This document shows, piece by piece, positions 53,849-62,685 of a stretch of 64,000 nt of DNA (positions are counted from its first letter, which is position 1; each line of letters opens with the position of its first letter). The translations under genes and the position numbers were made by a program. Origin of the DNA: Roseibium sp. (GTDB lineage: Bacteria > Pseudomonadota > Alphaproteobacteria > Rhizobiales > Stappiaceae); NCBI GenBank assembly GCA_017643925.1, contig JAEPML010000009.1:124001-188000 (forward strand), written 5' to 3'. The notes below the pieces were generated by a model. It ran no database searches and was not told the origin of the DNA. It saw only the letters and a program-made list of their open reading frames with translations.

Positions 53849-53974
53849 TCAGTGGATGACGGCGGTGATTGCCATTGCGGCGGCTGCGAGGATCGTTGAG
53901 GCGACAAGCATCTTCAGAACCACGTGATGCGGGGTGGTTTCTGCTGCGCGAACCTTGTTGGTATCTATGGTCAT
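53849..53974 (-). CDS. Small membrane protein, 41 residues
   Basis: A 41-residue peptide, MTIDTNKVRAAETTPHHVVL followed by KMLVASTILAAAAMAITAVI and a final His. It has a soluble basic N-terminus and one membrane helix at the C-terminal end. AAGGAGGGAAAC just before the ATG at 53974 is an excellent ribosome binding site, and a bidirectional terminator lies beyond the stop. Function unknown; a tail-anchored inner-membrane peptide is the likely topology. The frame extends upstream to 54037 but without a binding site. Confidence 0.75.
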   Translation of the reverse strand: MTIDTNKVRAAETTPHHVVLKMLVASTILAAAAMAITAVIH

Positions 53975-54163
53975 GTTTCCCTCCTTGTTTGGGTTGCTGA
54001 CACTTATTGAGATGGGGGCTGCGACAAATTTGCCCAATCACGATCCTGCGTCTTGCGCTCACGGCTTCGCGCGGTCCGCGTGAAGCCTTGCGCGGGCTTT
54101 GTCACCGGCGCGTCTTCGGCTATTGATAAGACATAGGTTTTTATTTGAGATTCGGGGTGCAGC

Positions 54164-55450
54164 GTGCACAGCCAGGAATTCAAGAAAGCGCTCTATGAAG
54201 TGCTTGAGGATACCGGTGGCCGGAAGGCCGCCGCGCGCACACTGCGGAACTTTCTCATCTTTCTCATTCTTGGAAACATCGTCCTGGCGGTCCTGGAAAC
54301 GGTGCCGGCCATACGACTGGTGTTCGGAGACCACCTGCGTTTCATACAGCTGGGATGCGGCTTCGTCTTCCTGATCGAGTATATTCTCAGGCTTTATGTC
54401 GCCGACCTGCATCCACCAATGCGCAAGTTCGGTCCGGTGAAGGCCCGGCTGCGCTATGCAATTCATCCGGATGCGATCGTCGACCTGATCGGGGCGCTGC
54501 CGCTGCTTTTCGTGCTGTTCCTGCCGAACCAGGCCGTCACCGTCGTTGTTATCCTGAGGCTGCTCCGTTTCCTCAAACTGGCCAGATACTCACCAGCACT
54601 CCGTTCCCTGTTTTCGGCTGTAGCAGCCGAGCGAAAAGCGCTTATCGGGTCGGGGCTGATCATATTCGGCGTCATCCTGCTTTCCGCGACGCTCATGTAC
54701 CTGATCGAGCACGACGAGCAGCCTGAAAAGTTCAGAAGCATTCTGCACGGCATGTATTGGGCGATCACGACCGTGACGACCGTGGGATACGGCGATGTCG
54801 TGCCGGTCAGCAATCTCGGCAAGATGGTCGGATCCGTGGTGATGCTCATGGGCTATCTTCTGATCGCCTTGCCGGTTGGCGTCATAGCCTCGGCCTTTGC
54901 CCGGGAAATTCACAGCCGCGACTTTGTCGTCACCTGGTCGATGGTTGCCCGCGTTCCTCTGTTCGAGGACCTGAAGGCGACCGAGATTGCTGAGGTTGCA
55001 AAACTCCTGCAGGCGCAAAGCGTGAGACAGGGCATGACGATTGCCGAGAAGGGGGACGTTGCCGACAAGATGTATTTCATCTCTGAGGGCGAGGTTGAAA
55101 TCAGGTTGCCCCATGAAACCGTCTATCTCGGGGAGGGCAACTTCTTCGGGGAACTGGCCCTCATCAACCAGACGCGGCGGACCGCCAATGTGACGGCCGA
55201 CACGGATTGTCAGCTGCTGGTTCTTGAGGCGGGAGCGCTCCAACATCTCATGGATCGTGACTCCTCACTTGCCAAGAAGATCATGGCGGAAGCCCAGGAG
55301 CGGGTGCAGGCGGGCAAGAAGGTTCTCGGAGAACTGGCGGAAGAAGAGCTGAAGCAGGCAGGCGTTTTCACGTCTGCCGGCAATGTTCGCGAAGAGCCCG
55401 AGCTCTTCAAAGGGGACGAGACAAAAACCGAGAAGGATCCGGCTCAGTAG
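54164..55450 (+). CDS. Cyclic-nucleotide-gated potassium channel, MloK1-like
   Basis: A 428-residue six-transmembrane channel. The S4-like segment is VVVILRLLRFLKLARYSPAL, the pore helix and selectivity filter are GMYWAITTVTTVGYGDVVP (T206-D211). The C-terminal cyclic nucleotide-binding domain starts near residue 270 with VPLFEDLKATEIAEVAKLLQ; its phosphate-binding cassette is FFGELALINQTRRTANV with the Arg that binds the nucleotide phosphate. MloK1 from Mesorhizobium is about 355 residues; the extra here is a C-terminal charged tail. Start is a GTG at 54164. The stop region overlaps the convergent gene by seven bases. Confidence 0.92.
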   Translation: MHSQEFKKALYEVLEDTGGRKAAARTLRNFLIFLILGNIVLAVLETVPAIRLVFGDHLRFIQLGCGFVFLIEYILRLYVADLHPPMRKFGPVKARLRYAIHPDAIVDLIGALPLLFVLFLPNQAVTVVVILRLLRFLKLARYSPALRSLFSAVAAERKALIGSGLIIFGVILLSATLMYLIEHDEQPEKFRSILHGMYWAITTVTTVGYGDVVPVSNLGKMVGSVVMLMGYLLIALPVGVIASAFAREIHSRDFVVTWSMVARVPLFEDLKATEIAEVAKLLQAQSVRQGMTIAEKGDVADKMYFISEGEVEIRLPHETVYLGEGNFFGELALINQTRRTANVTADTDCQLLVLEAGALQHLMDRDSSLAKKIMAEAQERVQAGKKVLGELAEEELKQAGVFTSAGNVREEPELFKGDETKTEKDPAQ

Positions 55451-55917
55451 GGAACGAGGCCAGGTGGCAACTGGGCATAGAGCGGATCGCCCTGCCAGAA
55501 CACATCAGTCGGTCCAACGGCGTAGTCGATCAGGTTCCAGCGATCATACTGGTAGCGCAACAGGGCAAATGTCGAGACGCCGTCCATGTATTCGGCTTGC
55601 ATCGCGTAAGTGGTCCGGCTCAAGTCAATTCTGCCGCCGCCCGGGCGTTGGGGGCTCACCTGAACAAAAGCCCAGCCATTGCCGGAGCGCATCCAGTCGA
55701 CAACAAATTCGACCGGTGGCCCCAGGCGGGCTTCCATCATCGGGCGAATCGCGTTCAGGATCTGTTTGCGCTCCGCGGTGCCACGCGCAGGTTCGTAGAC
55801 TGATTGGGCATGCGCGGGGAGGATTGATGTTGTTGTTGCTATCGAGAATGAAGAAGTTCCTATAAGCATCAGGCAAAAAACAATAAAAAGCCTCTTTTGA
55901 GAAAATGATTCAATCAC
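55444..55917 (-). CDS. Small secreted protein of unknown function
   Basis: A 157-residue protein with a signal peptide (LFIVFCLMLIGTSSFSIATT, cleaved near PAHAQS). The mature part contains TAERKQILNAIRPMMEARLG, GPPVEFVVDWMRSGNGWAFV and LLRYQYDRWNLIDYAVGPTD. No family is assigned; the sequence suggests a small alpha/beta periplasmic domain. The start is a GTG at 55917 with AAAGGAAATTATT upstream. Its stop overlaps the channel gene by seven bases from the opposite strand. Confidence 0.75.
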   Translation of the reverse strand: MIESFSQKRLFIVFCLMLIGTSSFSIATTTSILPAHAQSVYEPARGTAERKQILNAIRPMMEARLGPPVEFVVDWMRSGNGWAFVQVSPQRPGGGRIDLSRTTYAMQAEYMDGVSTFALLRYQYDRWNLIDYAVGPTDVFWQGDPLYAQLPPGLVPY

Positions 55918-56102
55918 AATAATTTCCTTTCGGTAAAGGACAGTCAGTACGTCAAGTCAGCGAAAGGCTAGCACGAAAATCACAAGATGGGCGTTTGAAT
56001 GCAGTGAGAGACGCTGAGCTTTGATACCGGCAACGCGATTGGAGATTTCATATCGCGGTCTTCGAGAATGCGACGCCGCCAGACCGGGGGGGCGATCACT
56101 TC

Positions 56103-56741
56103 CTAGGATTGATCGGTAGGCTTCGTTGCCGTGAAACTATCCCGTGTCCGGAAGGACATGAGCCAATCGGAAAGTCGGGGAGCGCTCCTGAGCAGGAGCT
56201 CACCTTCTTCGCTCTCGTGAAACAGCGCCAGCATCGGGACCGCATGACAATCGGCGAGCGTCAGTTGCTGCCCGAGCAGGAACGGTCCGTCCTGTGCCAG
56301 GCCTTCCAGAGTGGAAACGATCGTGCGGGCACGGCCCATTGCCGAGGCGATCTTCACCTCGTCAGCGGGCAACCCATCCCGGGTTTTCGCGACGCGTTCA
56401 ACATAGATGCCCCAGACCAGCGTTGGATAGGCATGTGCATCCAAGATGGACAGGATCTGGTTCATGCGTGCGCGTGCCTGCACATCCCGCGGCTGCAGGT
56501 CGGGACCGGTGAAGGCCTCGTCAACGTAGCGGAGAATGGCGCCCGTTTCGTACAGGGAAAAGCCGTCGTGCCGGAACGCGGGTATCTTGCCGAAGGGCTG
56601 GCGGTCCAGATGATCGGACGGAGGCCCTCCGGTTGCGAAGACATCCACGGGAACCAGCGAATAGTCGACACCCTTTTCCGCCAGGGCCAGCCGTGCGGAG
56701 CGCACGTAGACCGAATAATCAGCCCCAAAGAGCTCAACCAT
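56103..56741 (-). CDS. Glutathione S-transferase family protein
   Basis: A 212-residue GST. The N-terminal thioredoxin-like domain shows LFGADYSVYVRSARLALAEK, FGKIPAFRHDGFSLYETGAI and LRYVDEAF. The C-terminal helical domain includes DGPFLLGQQLTLADCHAVPM. GGAGG precedes the ATGATG; the second ATG at 56741 gives better spacing. It overlaps the end of fetB and is the last gene of a fetA-fetB-GST run. A role in redox or detoxification linked to iron export is speculative. Confidence 0.87.
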   Translation of the reverse strand: MVELFGADYSVYVRSARLALAEKGVDYSLVPVDVFATGGPPSDHLDRQPFGKIPAFRHDGFSLYETGAILRYVDEAFTGPDLQPRDVQARARMNQILSILDAHAYPTLVWGIYVERVAKTRDGLPADEVKIASAMGRARTIVSTLEGLAQDGPFLLGQQLTLADCHAVPMLALFHESEEGELLLRSAPRLSDWLMSFRTRDSFTATKPTDQS

Positions 56742-57544
56742 CATTTTCCTCCGCTTAACCTGTCCAGCCGAAGCCGGTGGCGCGTGTCCGTCAGGCGCCA
56801 GAGGCTGCCGAAAGTCGCGCCGAGGACACCCATGCCTGTGGCGCCTCCCAACAGAAACATGATCAGAAGCTGGTACTTTACCGCCTCCTGCGGATCGACC
56901 CCAGACAGGATCTGACCGGTCATCATGCCCGGCAGCGAGACCACGCCTGTCGCGGCCATGGCGTTGATGATCGGTGTGAAGCCTGATCTCAGGGCTTGCC
57001 GGGTGGCGGGGCGGGTTGCCTCCCAACGGCTTCTGCCAAGGAGAAGCTGTGCCTCGACGTCCCGTTTTCCCTTTGTAAGGGCCGTGTGAAGCGTATCCAG
57101 CCCGAGGCTGACACCGGTCATCGTGTTGCCGAGGACCATCCCGAAAAGGGGCAGGGCATATTGCGGCAGCCAGAGGGGATCGGGCCGAATTTGACCCGCA
57201 AGACCGTAGATCGTGACCAGGCTACCGGCGAGAAGCATGGCTCCGGCTCCGAGACCTGGTCCCCAAAGGCCTTTCAGGCGGCGCTCTTGACGCGCCCAGA
57301 TCTCGCGACCGGCAAACGCGACCATGACGGCGGCTGCCAGAAGCGTCCACCAGGGCGAGCCGGCGTTGAAGATCAACTTGAGGATCAATCCAACCAGAAG
57401 CAGCTGAACCGTCATACGCAAGGCCGAAATGATCAGGTTACGCGTCAAGCCGAGCCTGAGCACGATCGAAAAGCCGGCATTCAGAACAAGAAACACCGAG
57501 GCAGCAACCAGATCCCAGTAGCTGAGCGCCTGATAACCGCTCAT
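56741..57544 (-). CDS. fetB: ABC-type metal exporter permease, FetB/UPF0014 family
   Basis: FetB (YbbM) is the membrane subunit of an exporter that lowers cellular iron and protects from peroxide in E. coli. The 267-residue product has about seven helices with the family blocks SALRMTVQLLLVGLILKLIF, LFGMVLGNTMTGVSLGLDTL, EAQLLLGRSRWEATRPATRQ and ATGVVSLPGMMTGQILSGVD. The start overlaps fetA by four bases (ATGA). FetA/FetB pairing makes the assignment strong. Confidence 0.92.
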   Translation of the reverse strand: MSGYQALSYWDLVAASVFLVLNAGFSIVLRLGLTRNLIISALRMTVQLLLVGLILKLIFNAGSPWWTLLAAAVMVAFAGREIWARQERRLKGLWGPGLGAGAMLLAGSLVTIYGLAGQIRPDPLWLPQYALPLFGMVLGNTMTGVSLGLDTLHTALTKGKRDVEAQLLLGRSRWEATRPATRQALRSGFTPIINAMAATGVVSLPGMMTGQILSGVDPQEAVKYQLLIMFLLGGATGMGVLGATFGSLWRLTDTRHRLRLDRLSGGK

Positions 57545-58149
57545 GGAGAGGCCTGCGGAGAGTTGGTGTCGAAGAGCCTTCCTTCTTTCATGTGGTGAAG
57601 CTTGGCTCCAAGCCGCCGGGGCTGATCCGCATCATGCGTCACCAGAAGGAGGGCACATCCTGCATCAAGGCGCGCCAGGAGCAATTGTTCGACGCACTGC
57701 ACGGAAGGCGGATCGAGTGCGGAAGTGGGTTCGTCCAGCAAAAGGACGTCGGGTTTGAGCTGGAGTGCGCGCACCAATGCCAGGCGTTGCCGTTCGCCGG
57801 TTGACAGTCTGGAGATCTCCCAGTCAAGAGCATCGGCAAGTCCGACCGACGCCAGGAGTTCGGCAGGGTCGGGCGCGGACAGGAAATGCGCCTCGACGGT
57901 GTCGGCCCACCAGCCGCTTTCGGCAGGGACATAGGCAACCCTGCGGCGCCATTCCGGCGCAGGTAGCGTGTCGCGTGAAGATCGGTCCAGAAGCAAGGTG
58001 CCGTTGTTTTCGTCCAGATCGGCAATCGCGCGCAACAACAGGGACTTGCCGGCCCCGGATGGACCTGAAATCGCGATGCATTCTCCGGCCTTCAGGGTGA
58101 AGCTGACCGGTCCGATCAATGGTGTTCGCAGATCCTCGACAGACAACAC
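57541..58149 (-). CDS. fetA: ABC transporter ATPase, FetA family
   Basis: The cytoplasmic ATPase partner of FetB. The 202-residue product has Walker A SGPSGAGKS (residues 28-36), the signature motif RLSTGERQRLALVRAL, Walker B DVLLLDEPTSALD and an H-loop in LLVTHDADQ. The small size and the overlap with fetB (ATGA) match FetA (YbbL). First gene of the fetA-fetB-GST run; divergent from hscC with about 150 bases between. Confidence 0.93.
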   Translation of the reverse strand: MLSVEDLRTPLIGPVSFTLKAGECIAISGPSGAGKSLLLRAIADLDENNGTLLLDRSSRDTLPAPEWRRRVAYVPAESGWWADTVEAHFLSAPDPAELLASVGLADALDWEISRLSTGERQRLALVRALQLKPDVLLLDEPTSALDPPSVQCVEQLLLARLDAGCALLLVTHDADQPRRLGAKLHHMKEGRLFDTNSPQASP

Positions 58150-58298
58150 GTTTGCTGGTCCCGCTTTTCAGTCGGCACGGGAACCCCGCGATCCCGTTGT
58201 TTCTTGAACAATTTTGTCTTGTAAACTATTGAGATACACACGTTAACACCCGGGGCATTCGTTCGCCGGTTTCTTTCACTTCTACCCTTTGTTTTCTG

Positions 58299-59999
58299 GT
58301 GGTTCGATTGGCGCATATTGGAATTGATCTTGGAACGACCAACTCTCTTGTCTCCGTATTCGAGGGGGGCGGGCCCAGGCCGATTGCGAACAGGCTGGGT
58401 GGTTTCCTGACGCCGTCGGTCGTCGGCTTTGACGGTCGCAAGCTCTACACCGGCGAGAGTGCGCTGGCGCGCAAGGTCGCTCATCCTGAAGAGGTTGCCG
58501 GCGCCTTCAAACGGACCATGGGGACGGAAAAGACCTATAAGCTGGGTGGAAAGAAATTTACCTCGGTCGAGTTGTCGGCTGCCATCTTGCAGTCCCTGAA
58601 AGAAGATGCCGAGCAGGATCTGCAAGAGCGGGTGGTTGATGTCGTGATCTCGGTTCCGGCCTATTTCAACGAGACGCAACGCAATTGCGTCGCAAGCGCC
58701 GCGCGCATGGCGGACCTCAATCCAGTTCGCTTGATCAACGAACCGACGGCCGCCGCTCTTGCCTATGGTCTGCAGGACCTTGAGGAGGAAAGCTGTTTCC
58801 TCGTTTTCGATCTGGGAGGCGGCACTTTTGACGTGTCCGTTCTGGAAGTCTTTGAAGGGGTTATGGAGGTTCGGGCGACCTCAGGAGATGCATTTCTCGG
58901 CGGCGAGGACTTCACGTCTCTGCTTGCGCGCAAGCTGTACGAGGAATTGCCTGAGGATCAGCAGACGGAGGCCAACAGGGTTCCCCTTGCCAAGGTCGCG
59001 GACGAGGCCAAGCACGCGCTGAGCAAGCAACCGCAAGCGGAGATCAATGTCGATCGCCCGGGCTTGACCCTGTCCACGCAAATCACGCGAGAGGAGTTCG
59101 AACTGCTGTGCGAGCCGCTCCTCGCCAGGCTGCGCCGACCGATGGAACGGGTGCTTTATGATGCGAAGCTGAAGCCGGATGACCTCGAAAAGGTTGTACT
59201 GGTGGGAGGCGCCACGCGTATGCCCGTGATCCGCACCATGCTTGCCAAGACGCTTCGGCACTTCCCGGACGCCCATATCGATCCCGACTATGCCGTGGCG
59301 CTGGGGGCCAGTGTTCAAGCAGGGCTGGTTGGCAAGAACCAGGCACTCAAGGACGTCGTCATGACAGATGTGACAGCGCATTCGCTTGGTATTGAAACCG
59401 TTCGGAAAATCGGCAACAGGCATCTGGATGGCTATTTTCTGCCGATCATCGAGCGCAATACGGTCATCCCGGTGTCCCGGGAGGAGATCGTTCATCCGAT
59501 CCACCCGCAGCAGGACCATATAGAGGTAACCGTCTATCAGGGAGAAGCGCCCGACGTGAAGTCGAATGTCAAGCTGGGGCGCCTGAAGGTCGATCTGCCA
59601 AGGGCGAAGTCGGGAGAGCATGAATCGGTTTCCGTCCGCTTCACTTACGATGTCTCGGGTCTGCTCGACGTCGATGTGACAACTCTCCAGGACGACAAGA
59701 CCTCGAACCTCCTGATCAAGAACCTTGCGGGGGACATGAGCGCAAGCCAGATCGAGGCGACGCGCAAGAAACTGGCCAAGCTGAAGACGCATCCCCGTGA
59801 CGAGGAAATCAACGTGTTGATGCGGGCACGGATCGAGCAGTGCTTCGCCATGGCACGGCTTGACCAACGTGCCGAGTTCTCAGATCTCCTGGCCCAGTTC
59901 GATGCGGTTCTGGCCGCGCAGGACCCCTCGGACATCGAGCACTTCAGGGATGAGGTCACGCCCCTGCTGGACCGGTTCGAGGCCAGCTATGTCCTTTGA
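58299..59999 (+). CDS. hscC: Hsp70-family chaperone, HscC type
   Basis: HscC is a short Hsp70 with specialised, stress-linked function. The 566-residue size fits HscC (E. coli 556), against about 640 for DnaK. The nucleotide domain shows IGIDLGTTNSLVSVFEGGGP, NEPTAAALAYGLQD, FDLGGGTFDVSVLEVFEG and VVLVGGATRMPVIRTMLAK. The beta domain is near NTVIPVSREEIVHPIHPQQD. The lid is short and lacks the DnaK C-terminal tail. Start is a GTG at 58299. The last codons overlap the J-like gene by 11 bases, indicating a dedicated partner. Confidence 0.9.
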   Translation: MVRLAHIGIDLGTTNSLVSVFEGGGPRPIANRLGGFLTPSVVGFDGRKLYTGESALARKVAHPEEVAGAFKRTMGTEKTYKLGGKKFTSVELSAAILQSLKEDAEQDLQERVVDVVISVPAYFNETQRNCVASAARMADLNPVRLINEPTAAALAYGLQDLEEESCFLVFDLGGGTFDVSVLEVFEGVMEVRATSGDAFLGGEDFTSLLARKLYEELPEDQQTEANRVPLAKVADEAKHALSKQPQAEINVDRPGLTLSTQITREEFELLCEPLLARLRRPMERVLYDAKLKPDDLEKVVLVGGATRMPVIRTMLAKTLRHFPDAHIDPDYAVALGASVQAGLVGKNQALKDVVMTDVTAHSLGIETVRKIGNRHLDGYFLPIIERNTVIPVSREEIVHPIHPQQDHIEVTVYQGEAPDVKSNVKLGRLKVDLPRAKSGEHESVSVRFTYDVSGLLDVDVTTLQDDKTSNLLIKNLAGDMSASQIEATRKKLAKLKTHPRDEEINVLMRARIEQCFAMARLDQRAEFSDLLAQFDAVLAAQDPSDIEHFRDEVTPLLDRFEASYVL

Positions 60000-60969
60000 A
60001 AACGACGACAATTTCCCCTATGGCACACTGGGTCTGTCAGACGCGGACGAGATCTCGCGCAAGGCGATCAAACGTGCCTATGCCAGGAAACTGAAGGAAA
60101 TCGACGCCGGCGAGGACCCGCAGGCGTTCCAGAACCTTCGGTCCGCCTACGAGTGCGCATTGGAGTTTTTGGAGTTTGCCGATCAACAGGCCGAAAATGA
60201 GCCAGTGCAGGCAGGCAGCGACACACCGTTTAGCCTGTCAGAGGACAAAGATGCGGGGGATGCGTTCCCGGATCCACAGGATCGGGACAATGAACAGCAG
60301 CCTGCAAACGGTGTTGAGACACCTGATGAACTCGCCGCATCGGACACCGTTTCGGCCGAATTTGAGGACGAGACCGGTGAGCATGAAGGTGAGAGACTAA
60401 CCGAATTTGACCGCAAGCTGGCTGCGTTGCGCAAGAAGGACCTGGGCTACGCGACCATTTCGGAACTCATGGCGCTGCTCGACGATCCGGACTACCTCGC
60501 GTTTGAAAAGAACTGGCAATTGGGCCTGGTTGCCGTCGAGATCCTTGAGCGCAGTTTTGAATGGTCCAACGCGGATGCGCCCCAGTTCCTGCCGCACATA
60601 ACCAAGTCGTTTCTGGTCAAGCTCGATCAACGGTTTCATTTCAGTTCGGATTTCCGCGCTCTGGAACAGTACAGCTACAACGCGGAAAACCTGCAAATGG
60701 CGATCCTCATGACGCTGGACGGCCGCACGCTGGAGCAGATGCCGAGCTATGACAGCGGCGAAGACCTGTCACGCCTGAACAAGGTTTTCGGGCATCTCGT
60801 GCTGATCTATTTCGGGCTCTGGGTCCTGAACAGGTTCGTGCCGGACAACAGCGTCGTTGCGACCATCACGGCACCGTTGTCGGCAATATTGCTGGGTGGG
60901 ATCGGCCTGATCCTGTTCGTCAAGATCGTGAATTGGGCCTGGCAGAAACTCGTGTCTCTCAGACGATGA
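59989..60969 (+). CDS. Membrane-anchored J-domain-like protein, DjlC-type HscC partner
   Basis: A 326-residue protein beginning with a degenerate J domain: YGTLGLSDADEISRKAIKRA then YARKLKEIDAGEDPQAFQNL and RSAYECALEF. The usual HPD is missing; the pattern RAYARKLKxxxxxxDPxxFQxLRxAYE is what E. coli DjlB/DjlC-type partners of HscC show. An acidic linker (about 65-140) and a helical domain follow, then two C-terminal membrane helices (HLVLIYFGLWVLNRFV; LSAILLGGIGLILFVKIV). Start at 59989 overlaps hscC by 11 bases. A tail-anchored cochaperone is inferred. Confidence 0.8.
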   Translation: MSFENDDNFPYGTLGLSDADEISRKAIKRAYARKLKEIDAGEDPQAFQNLRSAYECALEFLEFADQQAENEPVQAGSDTPFSLSEDKDAGDAFPDPQDRDNEQQPANGVETPDELAASDTVSAEFEDETGEHEGERLTEFDRKLAALRKKDLGYATISELMALLDDPDYLAFEKNWQLGLVAVEILERSFEWSNADAPQFLPHITKSFLVKLDQRFHFSSDFRALEQYSYNAENLQMAILMTLDGRTLEQMPSYDSGEDLSRLNKVFGHLVLIYFGLWVLNRFVPDNSVVATITAPLSAILLGGIGLILFVKIVNWAWQKLVSLRR

Positions 60970-61171
60970 AAGACGTTCAATCGTTCAGGCTGCAACCCTG
61001 ACTGGAACAGTCCGAAGGCGATCGGGCCGCCCGGTCTTGCTCTGGCGGAACTTTGCTACTCTGGCAGCAGGCAATCTCTGGACAGGTGACGCTAAGTTAA
61101 GCAAAGATAAGCCCGTTTCGCGGTGATGCTTTGTGTTCGAGAGCCGTTTTACCCTGTCAGGAGCTTGCTTC

Positions 61172-62626
61172 ATGTCACGCATATTACCTGTTCCAAGCGT
61201 CGCGGTGCTGTTTGGTGCCATGTGGATAGTGTCAACCGGCGTGGTGGCAGCCGATCCATACAAGGACTGTCTGGAAGGCGAAGGGCAGGTTCGCATCGAT
61301 GGATGCGCTTCAATCCTTGAGAGCGGCCAACTGAACGGCAAACAGCTCAATGATCCGACGCGCGCCAACATGCTGTTCAACAAGGCGATCGGCTTTACGG
61401 AAATTGGTGACGATGCCGGCGTCGTTGAAAGTCTCGATCAGGCGATTTCGCTGAACGATACGGACGCGGATTTCTTTTATCGACGCGGCAGGGCCCATGC
61501 ACGTCTGAAACAGCAGGACCAGGCGCTAGCCGACTACAACAAGGTGCTGGATCTGGATGGTGGATACGATTTTGCGCATTATCGACGTGGGCGCGCGCTG
61601 AGTGCGCTGGAGCGATATGACGAGGCCATCGCCGATTTCTCCGTATCTCTGGAACGCGGTGAGAACAGGACCGACAGTTACTACTATCGTGCCCGGGCCC
61701 ATCAGAAGAACCGGGACCCACGCAAGGCCATCAGTGATTTCGACGAGGCCATTGCACTCAATGAGGACGATGCCTTTGCGCACTATTTCCGTGGGTACGC
61801 GTATTTCGTATTGGAGACTTACAAACCTGCGATCAGGGATTTCAAGTCAGCAATCTCGCATGATCCGTCTCAAGATTTTTTCTATTTCTACCTCGGGCGG
61901 TCATTGCAGTTGGAAAGTGACTACAAGGCTGCGCTTGCAGCATTTGAAAAGGCGGTCGAGTTGGACAATGACTACGCGGATGCTGTCTTCCATCGTGGAA
62001 ACGTCTATCGCAGTCTTGACCAGCTTGATGCTTCCATCAGGGACCTCACGCGCGCAATCGAGCTGAAACCCAATCATTCCCTGTACAATTTTTCGCGCGG
62101 CAAGAGCTATGCCCAGATAAAGCAATACAAGAAGGCGATTGCCGACTACGACAAGGCGATCGAGCTGAATGACAAGAAGGGCTTCTATTTCCGCGACAGA
62201 GGCAATGCACACCGCAAGCTGAAAAACGACAAACAGGCCGTCAGTGATTACGGGGATGCGATCCGACTGGATCCGGACGATGATTATGCGCTCAAATTCC
62301 GTGCACAGATCTTTTCCGATTACGGGCAATACGATGATGCCATCGAGGATTTCGTGGCGGTAACCAAGTTGCGCCCGAGCCAGACCTATGCCTTCACCGA
62401 GCTGGCCTATATTTACCACCAGCAGAAGAACTATGACCGGTCCGCGGACGCCTATAGCAGCATTATCGCGCTGAAACCTGACGATGCAGAAGGCTATGCG
62501 GGGCGCGGCACAGCTTATCTGCTCGGCTCGAAACCGGCTGCTGCCAAAAAGGACTTTCAAAAGGCTCTTGCGCTGGATCCGGGAAATGCGGAGGCGCAAA
62601 GGGGGCTGTCCCTTTTGGGGAACTGA
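61172..62626 (+). CDS. Secreted tetratricopeptide-repeat protein
   Basis: A 484-residue exported protein with signal peptide (VAVLFGAMWIVSTGVVAADP; cleavage near A-DP). About eleven TPR repeats follow, each with the A-Y/F-x-R-G-x-A pattern: FFYRRGRAHARLKQQDQALA, HYRRGRALSALERYDEAIAD, YYYRARAHQKNRDPRKAISD, and further to AEGYAGRGTAYLLGSKPAAA. A short Cys-containing N-terminal segment precedes them (YKDCLEGEGQVRIDGCASIL). TPR arrays bind protein partners; none is indicated. The ATG at 61172 has AGGAG upstream. It is monocistronic. Confidence 0.85.
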   Translation: MSRILPVPSVAVLFGAMWIVSTGVVAADPYKDCLEGEGQVRIDGCASILESGQLNGKQLNDPTRANMLFNKAIGFTEIGDDAGVVESLDQAISLNDTDADFFYRRGRAHARLKQQDQALADYNKVLDLDGGYDFAHYRRGRALSALERYDEAIADFSVSLERGENRTDSYYYRARAHQKNRDPRKAISDFDEAIALNEDDAFAHYFRGYAYFVLETYKPAIRDFKSAISHDPSQDFFYFYLGRSLQLESDYKAALAAFEKAVELDNDYADAVFHRGNVYRSLDQLDASIRDLTRAIELKPNHSLYNFSRGKSYAQIKQYKKAIADYDKAIELNDKKGFYFRDRGNAHRKLKNDKQAVSDYGDAIRLDPDDDYALKFRAQIFSDYGQYDDAIEDFVAVTKLRPSQTYAFTELAYIYHQQKNYDRSADAYSSIIALKPDDAEGYAGRGTAYLLGSKPAAAKKDFQKALALDPGNAEAQRGLSLLGN

Positions 62627-62645
62627 GCCGCAGCTTGCATGATCC

Positions 62646-62670
62646 GATCCCGGCTGCCTGAGCCGGGATC
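62646..62670. terminator. Hairpin between the TPR gene and icd
   Basis: A perfect 10-bp inverted repeat GATCCCGGCT-GCCTG-AGCCGGGATC lies in the 59-base gap between convergent genes. Neither side has a T tract, so it is at best a weak or factor-dependent terminator. Confidence 0.45.
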
Positions 62671-62685
62671 ACCGTGTTCAAGCGA

